A stretch of 64,000 nucleotides of DNA from NCBI GenBank assembly GCA_964248625.1, contig CAXTZG010000008.1:1-64000 (forward strand), given 5' to 3'. Positions 1 to 7,314 of the stretch are shown piece after piece (positions within the stretch are counted from its first letter, which is position 1; each line of letters starts with the position of its first letter). The position numbers and the translations under genes are program-made. Origin of the DNA: Lichenicola sp964248625 (GTDB taxonomy: Bacteria > Pseudomonadota > Alphaproteobacteria > Acetobacterales > Acetobacteraceae). Under the pieces are notes generated by a model. The model was not told where the DNA came from and made no database searches. It saw nothing but the letters and a program-made list of their open reading frames with translations.

Positions 1-242
1 CGTCCAACGAGCAAGGCGCGGACAATGCCGCCACCGCCGCTGCCGCGCCGACCGGCAACGCGACCTTCCCGACCGCGGTGAACAGCAAGTATGCCAGCCT
101 CAAGCCGGGCAAGGCGCGGATGCAGACGTGCCTGGACCAGTATCACGCCAACAAGACCTCGGGCGGCAATGGCGGTCTGAAGTGGATCCAGAAGGGCGGC
201 GGCTATTTCAGCACCTGCACCAAGCGGCTGAAGGCAGCCTAG
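1..242 (+). CDS. small two-cysteine protein, C-terminal part (PsiF-like)
   Basis: The frame is open from the window edge to a TAG at 240-242, so only the last 79 residues are present and the start lies upstream. The visible part has an Ala/Thr-rich linker and then a compact basic module with two cysteines about 39 residues apart, in the contexts RMQTCLDQYHANK and YFSTCTKRLK. This arrangement (Arg-Met-x-x-Cys, aromatic residues, second Cys, Leu-Lys end) recalls small periplasmic PsiF-like repeat proteins, where the cysteines probably form a disulfide. The export signal would be in the missing part. Function is unknown; the family assignment is by motif resemblance only. Confidence 0.6.
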   Translation, partial: SNEQGADNAATAAAAPTGNATFPTAVNSKYASLKPGKARMQTCLDQYHANKTSGGNGGLKWIQKGGGYFSTCTKRLKAA

Positions 243-317
243 CCGCCGGAGCCTGAACGCGGCGATCCGCGGGCCACCCCCGGACGGGTGACGGTGCCGC
301 GGCCGGACGGCTGATCC

Positions 318-1277
318 TTATTGCGCGGCGGCGACCTTGTGGCGCCGCCGGCGGCGGGTAAGCAGGCGCCAGGACAGCGCCAGCCCGCCGATCTGCTGCT
401 GCAGCCACGAGCCGGTGGCGAGCGCCTCGGGCGCGCGGGCGTCGCCGGTCTCGATCACGTCGTGGCGGAAGTCGGCGGTGCGCAACAGCATGTCCCACCA
501 CGGAAACACGCCGCCATAGTTGCAGGAGTTGCGGCCGGCGGCGTCGAGCCCGTGATGGGCGCGATGGAACTGCGGCGAGATCAGCAGGCGCTCGCCGAGC
601 CAGCCGAAGCGGAGGCGGGTGTTGGCATGGCTGAAGCTTTCCACCAGACGCAGGCTCAGCACCAGCAGCGGGAACTGCATCGGCGGCACGCCGATCAGCA
701 GGCCGGCGGCGATGAACCAGACATAGCCGATCGCGTCGTCGAGCACGTGGTTGCGGTCGTCCGACCAGAAGGTCATCTGGCGCTGGGCATGGTGCAGCGC
801 GTGCAGCCCGTACCACCAGCCGAAGGTGTGGCTGAAGCGGTGGCGCCAGTAGTCGGCGGCGTCGAGCAGCACCGCATAGATCAGGAACGTGACCACCGGC
901 ATGCCGATCAGCGCGGGTGCCAGGCTTTCCAGCGTCGGCGGGATGTAGCCGTGATCGGTGAGCCAGCCGTTCAGCGCGGTCTGGATCCAGTAGAAGCCGA
1001 AGAAGGTGACCAGCGGGAACACGCCGATCCGGGCGTTCAGCGTGTAGAACACGTCCATGCCGACCGCGTCGCGCCGCTCCCAGCGCACCAGCGGCCAGAA
1101 CCGCTCGGCCGGCACGCAGATGGCGTAGTTGATGACCACCTGCAGCACGCCATAGACCGCGAACAGGGTCCACATGAAGGCGGTGTCTTCCCACTGCATC
1201 CAGCCGGCCTGCCACAGCAGCGGGATCAGCACCGTCTCGTGGATCCAGCCGGCGATCCAGGCGAACGGGTCGGTCAT
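318..1277 (-). CDS. sterol desaturase / fatty acid hydroxylase family membrane protein
   Basis: Encodes a 319-residue integral membrane protein starting at ATG 1277. It has several hydrophobic segments and the histidine clusters of the fatty acid hydroxylase superfamily: HRFSH, HALHH and HRAHH, with a further His in the SFSHANTRL segment. These histidines bind a di-iron centre that hydroxylates or desaturates a lipid using oxygen. The substrate cannot be told from sequence; bacterial members act on sterol-like, hopanoid or carotenoid lipids or on fatty acids. The start was chosen because upstream in-frame sequence has shadow-like composition. The gene stands alone, tail to tail with the partial gene at the window edge. 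Confidence 0.85.
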   Translation of the reverse strand: MTDPFAWIAGWIHETVLIPLLWQAGWMQWEDTAFMWTLFAVYGVLQVVINYAICVPAERFWPLVRWERRDAVGMDVFYTLNARIGVFPLVTFFGFYWIQTALNGWLTDHGYIPPTLESLAPALIGMPVVTFLIYAVLLDAADYWRHRFSHTFGWWYGLHALHHAQRQMTFWSDDRNHVLDDAIGYVWFIAAGLLIGVPPMQFPLLVLSLRLVESFSHANTRLRFGWLGERLLISPQFHRAHHGLDAAGRNSCNYGGVFPWWDMLLRTADFRHDVIETGDARAPEALATGSWLQQQIGGLALSWRLLTRRRRRHKVAAAQ

Positions 1278-1435
1278 CGTCGGTCTCCGGTCTGGTGCCG
1301 CGTCCCGAACGCGCGCCCGCTGCGCCGCGACGGTCGAGACATGGCGGACGTTATCACGCTCCGGCGGCGCCGGCAGCCCGTCTGGCGCGGGGCCGGCGGG
1401 ACGCGTTCGATCGCGTCCGGCTTTGCGTCGATGAC

Positions 1436-1465
1436 GGCGGCGCCGCCATCTTGCATGGCGCCGCC
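1436..1465. repeat. 9-bp perfect inverted repeat upstream of the response regulator
   Basis: GGCGGCGCC at 1436-1444 is mirrored by GGCGCCGCC at 1457-1465 around a 12-base loop. It lies in the 252-base spacer between the divergent sterol-desaturase gene and the response regulator, about 65 bases before the regulator's start. As RNA it would form a very stable hairpin. No T-run follows, so it is not a classical terminator. In such GC-rich DNA a chance palindrome is possible. Confidence 0.4.
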
Positions 1466-1529
1466 GCCTCGGGCCTAGTCGACGGTCAGAACGCCAGTGA
1501 TCGAGCTGCGCGCGTTGAGGGAGTCCCGC

Positions 1530-1892
1530 ATGGCCGCACGTCGGCTGCTGATCGTCGAGGACGAGTTTCTCATCAGGATGACCCTGGCGGAGGTGCTGAC
1601 CGACGATGGCTTCGAGGTGATCGAGGCAGGCGACGCGGACGAGGCGCTGGCGGCGCTGGCCCGCGAAAGCGACCTGTCGGTGATGCTGACCGACATCCAG
1701 CTGCCGGGCCCGCTCGACGGCAAGGCGCTGGCGGCGAAGGCGCGCGAAACGCGTCCGGACCTGCCGGTGATCTTCATGAGCGGCCGGCCGGATCCGACCA
1801 CCGGCAGCAGCCCGCTCGACCTGCACATCACCAAGCCCTATCTGCCGTCGACGATCTCGGCGGCGGTAAGGCGCCTGACCGGCGACGGCTGA
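1530..1892 (+). CDS. stand-alone receiver-domain response regulator
   Basis: Encodes a 120-residue single-domain receiver. The acidic pair Glu10-Asp11, phospho-acceptor Asp55 (MLTDIQLPG), Ser84 (FMSGRPD) and Lys102 (ITKPY) are all present, so it should be phosphorylatable. There is no output domain, so it must act by protein contact, as CpdR- or DivK-like receivers do. The ATG at 1530 is preferred over an earlier GTG because GAGGGAG sits just upstream. The TPR gene starts 10 bases after its stop, so the two are probably cotranscribed. The LOV histidine kinase about 1.7 kb downstream on the other strand is a possible partner, but that is inference. Confidence 0.9.
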   Translation: MAARRLLIVEDEFLIRMTLAEVLTDDGFEVIEAGDADEALAALARESDLSVMLTDIQLPGPLDGKALAAKARETRPDLPVIFMSGRPDPTTGSSPLDLHITKPYLPSTISAAVRRLTGDG

Positions 1893-1902
1893 GGCGACGG
1901 CC

Positions 1903-3543
1903 GTGCCGGCCCGCAAGTCCCGGCCCGCGCGTCGTCCTGCGCCGGCCGCGCCGGCGGACCGGATCACCGAGCTCAAGGCGGGCTTCGACGCGCTGCAGGC
2001 AGGCGAGTTCGAGGCCGCGCGGGCGCGGATCGGCCCGTTCGTGCAAGACGGCGATCTTGAAGCGCGGCTGCTGTTCGGGCTGGCCCTGGCCGCCTGCGGC
2101 GAGGCGCCGGAAGCGGCCAGGCTGCTGACCGAGGTCGCCGCCGCCAGGCCGGCGGCGCTGCATCCCTGCATGGACCTGGTGTCGCTGCTGCAGCGGCGGT
2201 TCCGGGTGCGCGAGGCCGAGCCGGTGTTCCTGGCCTGCCTGGCGCTGACGCCGGGCGACGCCAGGCTGCAGCTGGGCTACGGACAGCTCCTGTACGAGAT
2301 GTTCCGCTTCGACGACGCGATGGCGGCGGTGGATGAAAGCCTGCGGCTGATGCCCGTCAGCTATCCGGCGCTGAACCAGCGGGCGATCATCCTCGTCGCC
2401 CTGGGCCGGATCGGGGAAGCGGTGACGCTGTTCCGCCGCATCGTCGCCGAGGATCCGCGCAATGCGCCGGCCTGGGCCAATCTCGGCTGCACCCTGGTGG
2501 CCGAAGGCACCTTCGAGGAGGCGCTGTCGGCCTACCGGCAAAGCATCCAGATCAAGCCGACGGACGCGCAGGTCAGGCTGAACCACTCGATCGGCCTGCT
2601 CAAGGCCGGGCGCATGGTGCAGGGGTGGCAGGAGCACGAATGGCGGTTCCGGCTGCCGGGCCATACCGAGCTGCCGCTCGACCGGCTGCTGCCGACGATC
2701 TCGCCCGGCGCCGACCTGACCGGCCGCAGCGTGCTGCTGACGCACGAGGAGGGGATCGGCGACACGCTGATGTATCTGCGCTACGCGCCGCTGCTGGCGC
2801 GGCTCGGCGCCACCGTCATCGCCTGGGTGCCTGCCGGACTCGCGCGCCTGGCCGCGCGGGTGGAGGGCATCGCCGGGGTGGTGGCGACGGACGAGGTCAG
2901 GCTGGAGGCCGACTGGCACTGCCCGTTCATCAGCCTGCCGCGCGCCTTCGCCGGCACCCGCACGCCCTGGGGCGCCGCGCCGCCCTACCTGAACACCGAT
3001 CCCGGCCGCGTGGCGGCGGCAGCGCTGCAGATCCCGGGCCGGGGACAGGGCGGGCGGGATCTGCGGGTCGGGCTGGTCTGGGGCGGGGCGCCGCGGCGCG
3101 AGAACCTGCAGGCGCACTCGGTCGACCGCAAGCGCAGCATGGCCCTGCGCCGGCTGGCGCCGCTGGCCGGGCTGCGCGGCGTCAGGCTGGTGAGCCTGCA
3201 GTACGGCGAATACGCGCGCGAGCTGCATGATCCGCCGGACGGGCTGACGCTCGCCGACCCGATGGAGTTCGTGGACGACATGGACGACACCGCGAGCCTG
3301 GTGCGCTGCCTCGACGTGGTGGTCAGCGTCGACACCTCGATGGCGCATCTGGCCGGCGGCCTCGGCGTGCCGACGATCCTGATGGACCGCTACGACAACT
3401 GCTGGCGCTGGTTCCACGACCGCACCGACAGCCCGTGGTATCCGTCCATGACCATCGTCCGGCAGACCCGCCCCGGCGACTGGGACGGCGTGGTCGAGCG
3501 GGTCGTGCCGATGCTGCAGCGCATGGCCGACGCACGGATCTAG
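1903..3543 (+). CDS. TPR protein with glycosyltransferase-like C-terminal domain
   Basis: Encodes 546 residues from a GTG start that has GAGG about eight bases upstream. After a basic Ala/Pro-rich N-terminus, roughly residues 25-240 form tetratricopeptide helices with the usual small and aromatic positions (AWANLGCTLVAEGTFEEALSAY). The C-terminal half resembles the heptosyltransferase (GT9) fold: a THEEGIGDTLMYLRY segment, a GLVWGG strand and a late SVDTSMAHLAGGLGVP motif. The TPR-plus-GT9-like layout is common in alpha- and betaproteobacteria, usually without a known substrate; glycan or protein glycosylation is the likely role. No signal peptide is seen. Confidence 0.85.
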   Translation: MPARKSRPARRPAPAAPADRITELKAGFDALQAGEFEAARARIGPFVQDGDLEARLLFGLALAACGEAPEAARLLTEVAAARPAALHPCMDLVSLLQRRFRVREAEPVFLACLALTPGDARLQLGYGQLLYEMFRFDDAMAAVDESLRLMPVSYPALNQRAIILVALGRIGEAVTLFRRIVAEDPRNAPAWANLGCTLVAEGTFEEALSAYRQSIQIKPTDAQVRLNHSIGLLKAGRMVQGWQEHEWRFRLPGHTELPLDRLLPTISPGADLTGRSVLLTHEEGIGDTLMYLRYAPLLARLGATVIAWVPAGLARLAARVEGIAGVVATDEVRLEADWHCPFISLPRAFAGTRTPWGAAPPYLNTDPGRVAAAALQIPGRGQGGRDLRVGLVWGGAPRRENLQAHSVDRKRSMALRRLAPLAGLRGVRLVSLQYGEYARELHDPPDGLTLADPMEFVDDMDDTASLVRCLDVVVSVDTSMAHLAGGLGVPTILMDRYDNCWRWFHDRTDSPWYPSMTIVRQTRPGDWDGVVERVVPMLQRMADARI

Positions 3544-3552
3544 CGCGCAGCC

Positions 3553-3578
3553 GACCGGCGGGGTCCGCGGAGCCGGTC
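3553..3578. terminator. hairpin between convergent genes
   Basis: GACCGGC (3553-3559) and GCCGGTC (3572-3578) form a perfect 7-bp stem with a 12-base loop in the 33-base space between the convergent TPR and LOV-kinase genes. It touches the kinase stop codon. There is no T-run, so if it terminates transcription it would be an imperfect bidirectional element. Confidence 0.35.
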
Positions 3579-4698
3579 AGGCCTGTGCGGCGGCGCGCGG
3601 GAACATCAGCCGGATCGTCGTTCCCTGCCCTTCGGTGCTGGTGATCCGGAGCATGCCGCCCGCCTGCTGGACGAAGCCTTGCACCATCGACAGGCCGAGC
3701 CCGGTGCCCTTCCCCTTGGCCTTGGTGGTGAAGAACGGCTCGGTCACGCGCGCCAGCAGCTCCGGCGGCATGCCGCTGCCGCGATCGGCGACGGCGACCT
3801 CGACCCAGCGGCAGTCGGGCCGGTCGTCGGCCCTGGGCCCGGCATCGCGGGTGCTGATGCAGATCCGCCCGCGCCCGCCGGACGCGTCGGCCGCGTTGCG
3901 CACCAGGTTGATCAAGGCGAGCTCGAGCTGGCCGACATCGATCGACGCCGGCAGCGGCTCGTCCGCCAGCGCGATCTCGAACTCCATGCCCGGTCCGGCG
4001 AGCTGGATCAGCACCCGGTCGACATTGCCGATGACGCCGTTGAGGTCGACCAGGTCGGCCTCGACGCTCTGGCGCTGGGCAAAGGACAGCATCTGCTGGG
4101 TCAGCCGGCCGGCGCCGCGGGTGGCCCAGGCGGCCTGCTCCAGCCGCTCCGACTGGCGCTGGGTCAGCGGCTCCCTGGCGACAGACTCGATGCTGCCCAT
4201 CGCCACCGTCATCAGGTTGGCGAACTCATGGGCGATGCCGGCGGCCATCGAGCCCAGCGTGTCCATTCGCGCCGCCCGCCGGCTGGCCTCCTCGGCGTCG
4301 CGACGCGCCGTCGCGTCGATCTGGCTGCCCAGGAAGAACAGCAGCGTGCCGGACGGGTCGAACACCGGGCCGATGAACATCGAGTTCCAGAACGCCGAGC
4401 CGTCCTTGCGGTAGTTCCAGATCTCCACCTGCACGTCCACGCGCGCAGCGATACCCTCGCGGAGCCGCGTCATGCTGGCGGGATCGCTGAGCTTGCCCTG
4501 CAGGAAGCGGCAGTTGCGCCCCAGCGCCTCGTGCTCCTCGTAGCCGGTGAGCAGGCAGAAGGCGCGGTTGCAGAAGATGATCGGCTGGTCGGGCCGATGC
4601 GGGTCCACCAGCACCATGGGTATCGGGCTCAGCTGCACCGCGGCATGGAAGATGTCGACGTCGTCCGCGGCCTTCCGCGTCAATGCAAGGATGGTCAT
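3577..4698 (-). CDS. LOV-domain sensor histidine kinase (blue-light receptor)
   Basis: Encodes 373 residues from ATG 4698, chosen because GGGAGGC lies just upstream on the coding strand. Residues about 18-130 form a LOV-type PAS domain with the flavin-binding signature GRNCRFLQ. Cys63 is the expected FMN adduct residue, and Asn95, Asn105 and Gln126 occupy the usual flavin-contact positions. A linker leads to a His-containing dimerisation helix (GIAHEF, His157) and a C-terminal ATPase domain with N-box (LINLVRNAADAS), G1 (DRGSGM) and G2 (GKGTGLGLS) motifs. It is soluble, so cytoplasmic. The candidate response regulator is the receiver at 1530-1892, unless another lies outside the window. Confidence 0.9.
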   Translation of the reverse strand: MTILALTRKAADDVDIFHAAVQLSPIPMVLVDPHRPDQPIIFCNRAFCLLTGYEEHEALGRNCRFLQGKLSDPASMTRLREGIAARVDVQVEIWNYRKDGSAFWNSMFIGPVFDPSGTLLFFLGSQIDATARRDAEEASRRAARMDTLGSMAAGIAHEFANLMTVAMGSIESVAREPLTQRQSERLEQAAWATRGAGRLTQQMLSFAQRQSVEADLVDLNGVIGNVDRVLIQLAGPGMEFEIALADEPLPASIDVGQLELALINLVRNAADASGGRGRICISTRDAGPRADDRPDCRWVEVAVADRGSGMPPELLARVTEPFFTTKAKGKGTGLGLSMVQGFVQQAGGMLRITSTEGQGTTIRLMFPRAAAQA

Positions 4699-4818
4699 CG
4701 CCGAGCCTCCCGCGGACGCCGCTCCGTCTCGCGACGCGAAGATGAGGCCAGCGAGCCTGACCGACAACCGTGCAATGAGATGAGGTGGGCGGCAGTTGTC
4801 CGTGCCTGGCGGCGTGCC

Positions 4819-7032
4819 CTAGGCCGGGCCGCACCAGAGCTCCTGCCGGCAGCGGCGCTCGAGGCCGGCGAGCAGATCCGGCACGGCGGCGAGCGGCACC
4901 GGTTTGCTGAAAAAGAAACCCTGCAGCTCGTCGCAGCCGGCCTGGACGAGGATGTCGAGCTGCTCGCGCGTCTCGACGCCTTCCGCGGTCACCGCGATGC
5001 CGAGCGCCTGGCTCATGCGCAGCACGGCATTGACGATGGTCCGCGTGCCGGCGGTGTCGGTGAGGCGCGCGGTGAAGGAGCGGTCGATCTTGAGCTTGTC
5101 GAAGGCAAAGCGCGTCAGGTAGCCGAGCGAGGCGTAGCCGCTGCCGAAATCGTCAAGCACGATGCGCACGTCCAGGGCCCGCAGCTGCTGCAGCAGAGCG
5201 AGATTGGCGTCGTCGTCGAGCAGCGGCAGAGACTCGGTGATCTCCAGCTCCAGGCGGTGCGGATCGAGTCCGGACAGCGCGAGTGCGGCTGCCACCGCCT
5301 GCGGCAGCGTGCTCTGCCGGAACTGCACCGCAGACAGATTGACCGCGACGTGGATGTCGTCCGGCCAGCCGGCGGCGTCGCGGCAGGCGCGCTCCAGCAC
5401 CCAGCGGCCGATCGGCACGATCAGCCCGGTATTCTCGGCCGCCGGGATGAATTCGGTCGGCGACACGAAGCCGCGCGTCGGATGGCGCCAGCGCAGCAGC
5501 GCCTCGAAGCCGCAGACGCGTCCGCCCGGCAGGCAGACGAGCGGATGATACTCCAGCTCGAACTCGTCGCGATCGAGCGCGTCGCGCAGCTCGACCTTGA
5601 GCGCCTGGCGGACGCGCAGGCGCTCGTCCATCTCCGGCCGGAAGAAGCGGTGGCCGCCTCGCGCCTCCTGCTTGGCGCGCGCCAGCGCCAGATCGGAGTT
5701 CTGCAGCAGCTTGTCCGGCAGCGCTCCATCCTGGGGAGAGAGCGTGATGCCGATGCTGGCGCCGATGCTGAGCACCAGCCCGTCGAGCCGCATCGGCATC
5801 GACAGCACGGTGAGGATGCGCTCGACGAGCAGGACCGCGTCCTCGGGCTCGCCCAGATCGGTTTGCACCACGAAGAACTCGTCGTCGCCGTCGCGCGCGA
5901 CGATGTCGGTCTGCCGCACGCAGTCGCGCAGCAGGGTCGCGACCTGCGTCAGCAGCAGGTCGCCGACCGTATGACCGAGCGTGTCGTTGATCGCCTTGAA
6001 GTCGTCCACGTCCAGGCGCAGCAGCGCGAACGAGACCCCGCGCTCGACGCGCGCGATCTGCTGCTCGAGCATGCGGCGGAACTGGACCCGGTTGGCGAGG
6101 CCGGTCAGCTCGTCGTGATAGGCGAGATGCTCGATGCGATTCTGGCTCATCCGGCGATCATCGACGTCCTTGATGAGGCCGTACCAGCAGACGATCCCGC
6201 CCGACGGGGTACGTCGCGGCTCGGCGTGGCTGTGGAACCACCGGTAGCTGTCGTCGATCAGGCGCACGCGATATTCGCGGTCATAGACCGCCCCGCCTTG
6301 CAGCGACGTCCTCCAGCAGTCCAGCACGCCGGCGATCTCTTCGGGATGCACGAACCGCATCCAGCCGTCGCCCAGCATCTCGTCCGTCGACAGCCCGGTC
6401 AGCTCGGCCAGACGCGGGCCCATCTGCAGCAGCCTTCCGTCCGAACCCGCGATCCAGGGACAGTGCGGGTTCAGCGCGCGCGCATGCACATCGCTTTCCA
6501 CCTGCCGGCGCAGCTCCAGCATCGCCGTCACCGACGCCGCAAGGTCGAGCAGCGTCTGGTGATCGTCCGGAAGCAGCCGCCGCGGTCTGGCATCCACCGC
6601 CGACAGGATCCCCACCACCTGCCCATCCGCGTCGCGCAGCCGCAGGCCGGCATAGAAGCGGATGCCGGGCGACCCGGAAACGAGCGGGCTGCCTTGGAAA
6701 CGATCGTCAGCCGCCGCATCCTCGACGACCAGCGGCGCGTCGGCTTCGAGAAGCGCGTGGGCGCAGAACGGGCCCAGGCAGGTGCCGCCGCCGGCATCGG
6801 CGAGCGGCCCGGCCGTGCACTGGAGCCACTGCTCGGACTCGTCGAAGAACGAGATCGCCACCAGCTGCAGGTCCAGCGCGCGGACCGCGAAGCCGGCGAT
6901 CCGCTCGAGCATCGGCGCCGGCAGCGCGTCCGGTATCCGCAGGCACGCCAGCGCCTCATCGGGCTGCCCGTCCGGCACCAGCTCCAGGCCGGGCTCGTCC
7001 GGGTCCAGAACCGTGTCGTCACAGGGCGGCAT
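4819..7032 (-). CDS. GAF-PAS-GGDEF-EAL protein, probable c-di-GMP phosphodiesterase
   Basis: About 737 residues. Order: GAF (about 25-165), PAS (about 175-290, HPEE and FHSHAEPRR segments), GGDEF (about 300-460), EAL (about 475-725). The cyclase signature is altered: the GGDEF position reads GDDEF (RDGDDEFFV), which should spoil diguanylate cyclase activity although DVDDFKAINDTLGH is normal. The EAL side looks intact: EALLRW, NLSAVQF, EITES, DDFGSGYASL, KIDRSF, EGVET and LQGFFFSKP. The likely activity is therefore hydrolysis of cyclic di-GMP tuned by the GAF and PAS domains. ATG 7032 was taken; a GTG four codons upstream is possible. The LOV kinase follows 120 bases downstream on the same strand. 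Confidence 0.9.
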   Translation of the reverse strand: MPPCDDTVLDPDEPGLELVPDGQPDEALACLRIPDALPAPMLERIAGFAVRALDLQLVAISFFDESEQWLQCTAGPLADAGGGTCLGPFCAHALLEADAPLVVEDAAADDRFQGSPLVSGSPGIRFYAGLRLRDADGQVVGILSAVDARPRRLLPDDHQTLLDLAASVTAMLELRRQVESDVHARALNPHCPWIAGSDGRLLQMGPRLAELTGLSTDEMLGDGWMRFVHPEEIAGVLDCWRTSLQGGAVYDREYRVRLIDDSYRWFHSHAEPRRTPSGGIVCWYGLIKDVDDRRMSQNRIEHLAYHDELTGLANRVQFRRMLEQQIARVERGVSFALLRLDVDDFKAINDTLGHTVGDLLLTQVATLLRDCVRQTDIVARDGDDEFFVVQTDLGEPEDAVLLVERILTVLSMPMRLDGLVLSIGASIGITLSPQDGALPDKLLQNSDLALARAKQEARGGHRFFRPEMDERLRVRQALKVELRDALDRDEFELEYHPLVCLPGGRVCGFEALLRWRHPTRGFVSPTEFIPAAENTGLIVPIGRWVLERACRDAAGWPDDIHVAVNLSAVQFRQSTLPQAVAAALALSGLDPHRLELEITESLPLLDDDANLALLQQLRALDVRIVLDDFGSGYASLGYLTRFAFDKLKIDRSFTARLTDTAGTRTIVNAVLRMSQALGIAVTAEGVETREQLDILVQAGCDELQGFFFSKPVPLAAVPDLLAGLERRCRQELWCGPA

Positions 7033-7314
7033 GCCGCCGGTCACGCGCCCAGCACCATCGGACGCGCAGGCAGGCAGCGGACAGCGACGCCGCGTCGTGA
7101 GGCCATCCGGAACGGCTGGTGCACGATCATCGTCGAGTCAGCCTGATCACGATGTACCCTGCCCCGCAAAGGCAGGCGACGCGCCGACCCATCAGCTCGT
7201 TGATACGAAACGTTGCATTATGCGTGCGAACGCGGCGAAATACCAACACCGGCTGCCGACCGTTCCAAACGAATGCGTGATCGCCCATCTTCCCGCAGCG
7301 GAGCGGACCACGGA

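Noticed and set aside
3679..7146. Very long open frame on the plus strand over the LOV kinase and GGDEF/EAL genes
   Set aside because: It is antisense to two clear genes and its Arg/Gln/His-rich translation is the usual shadow of high-GC codon bias.
7158..7176. CCTGCC/GGCAGG hairpin downstream of tamB
   Set aside because: Only six pairs, about 140 bases from the tamB stop and with no T-run, so not supported as a terminator.
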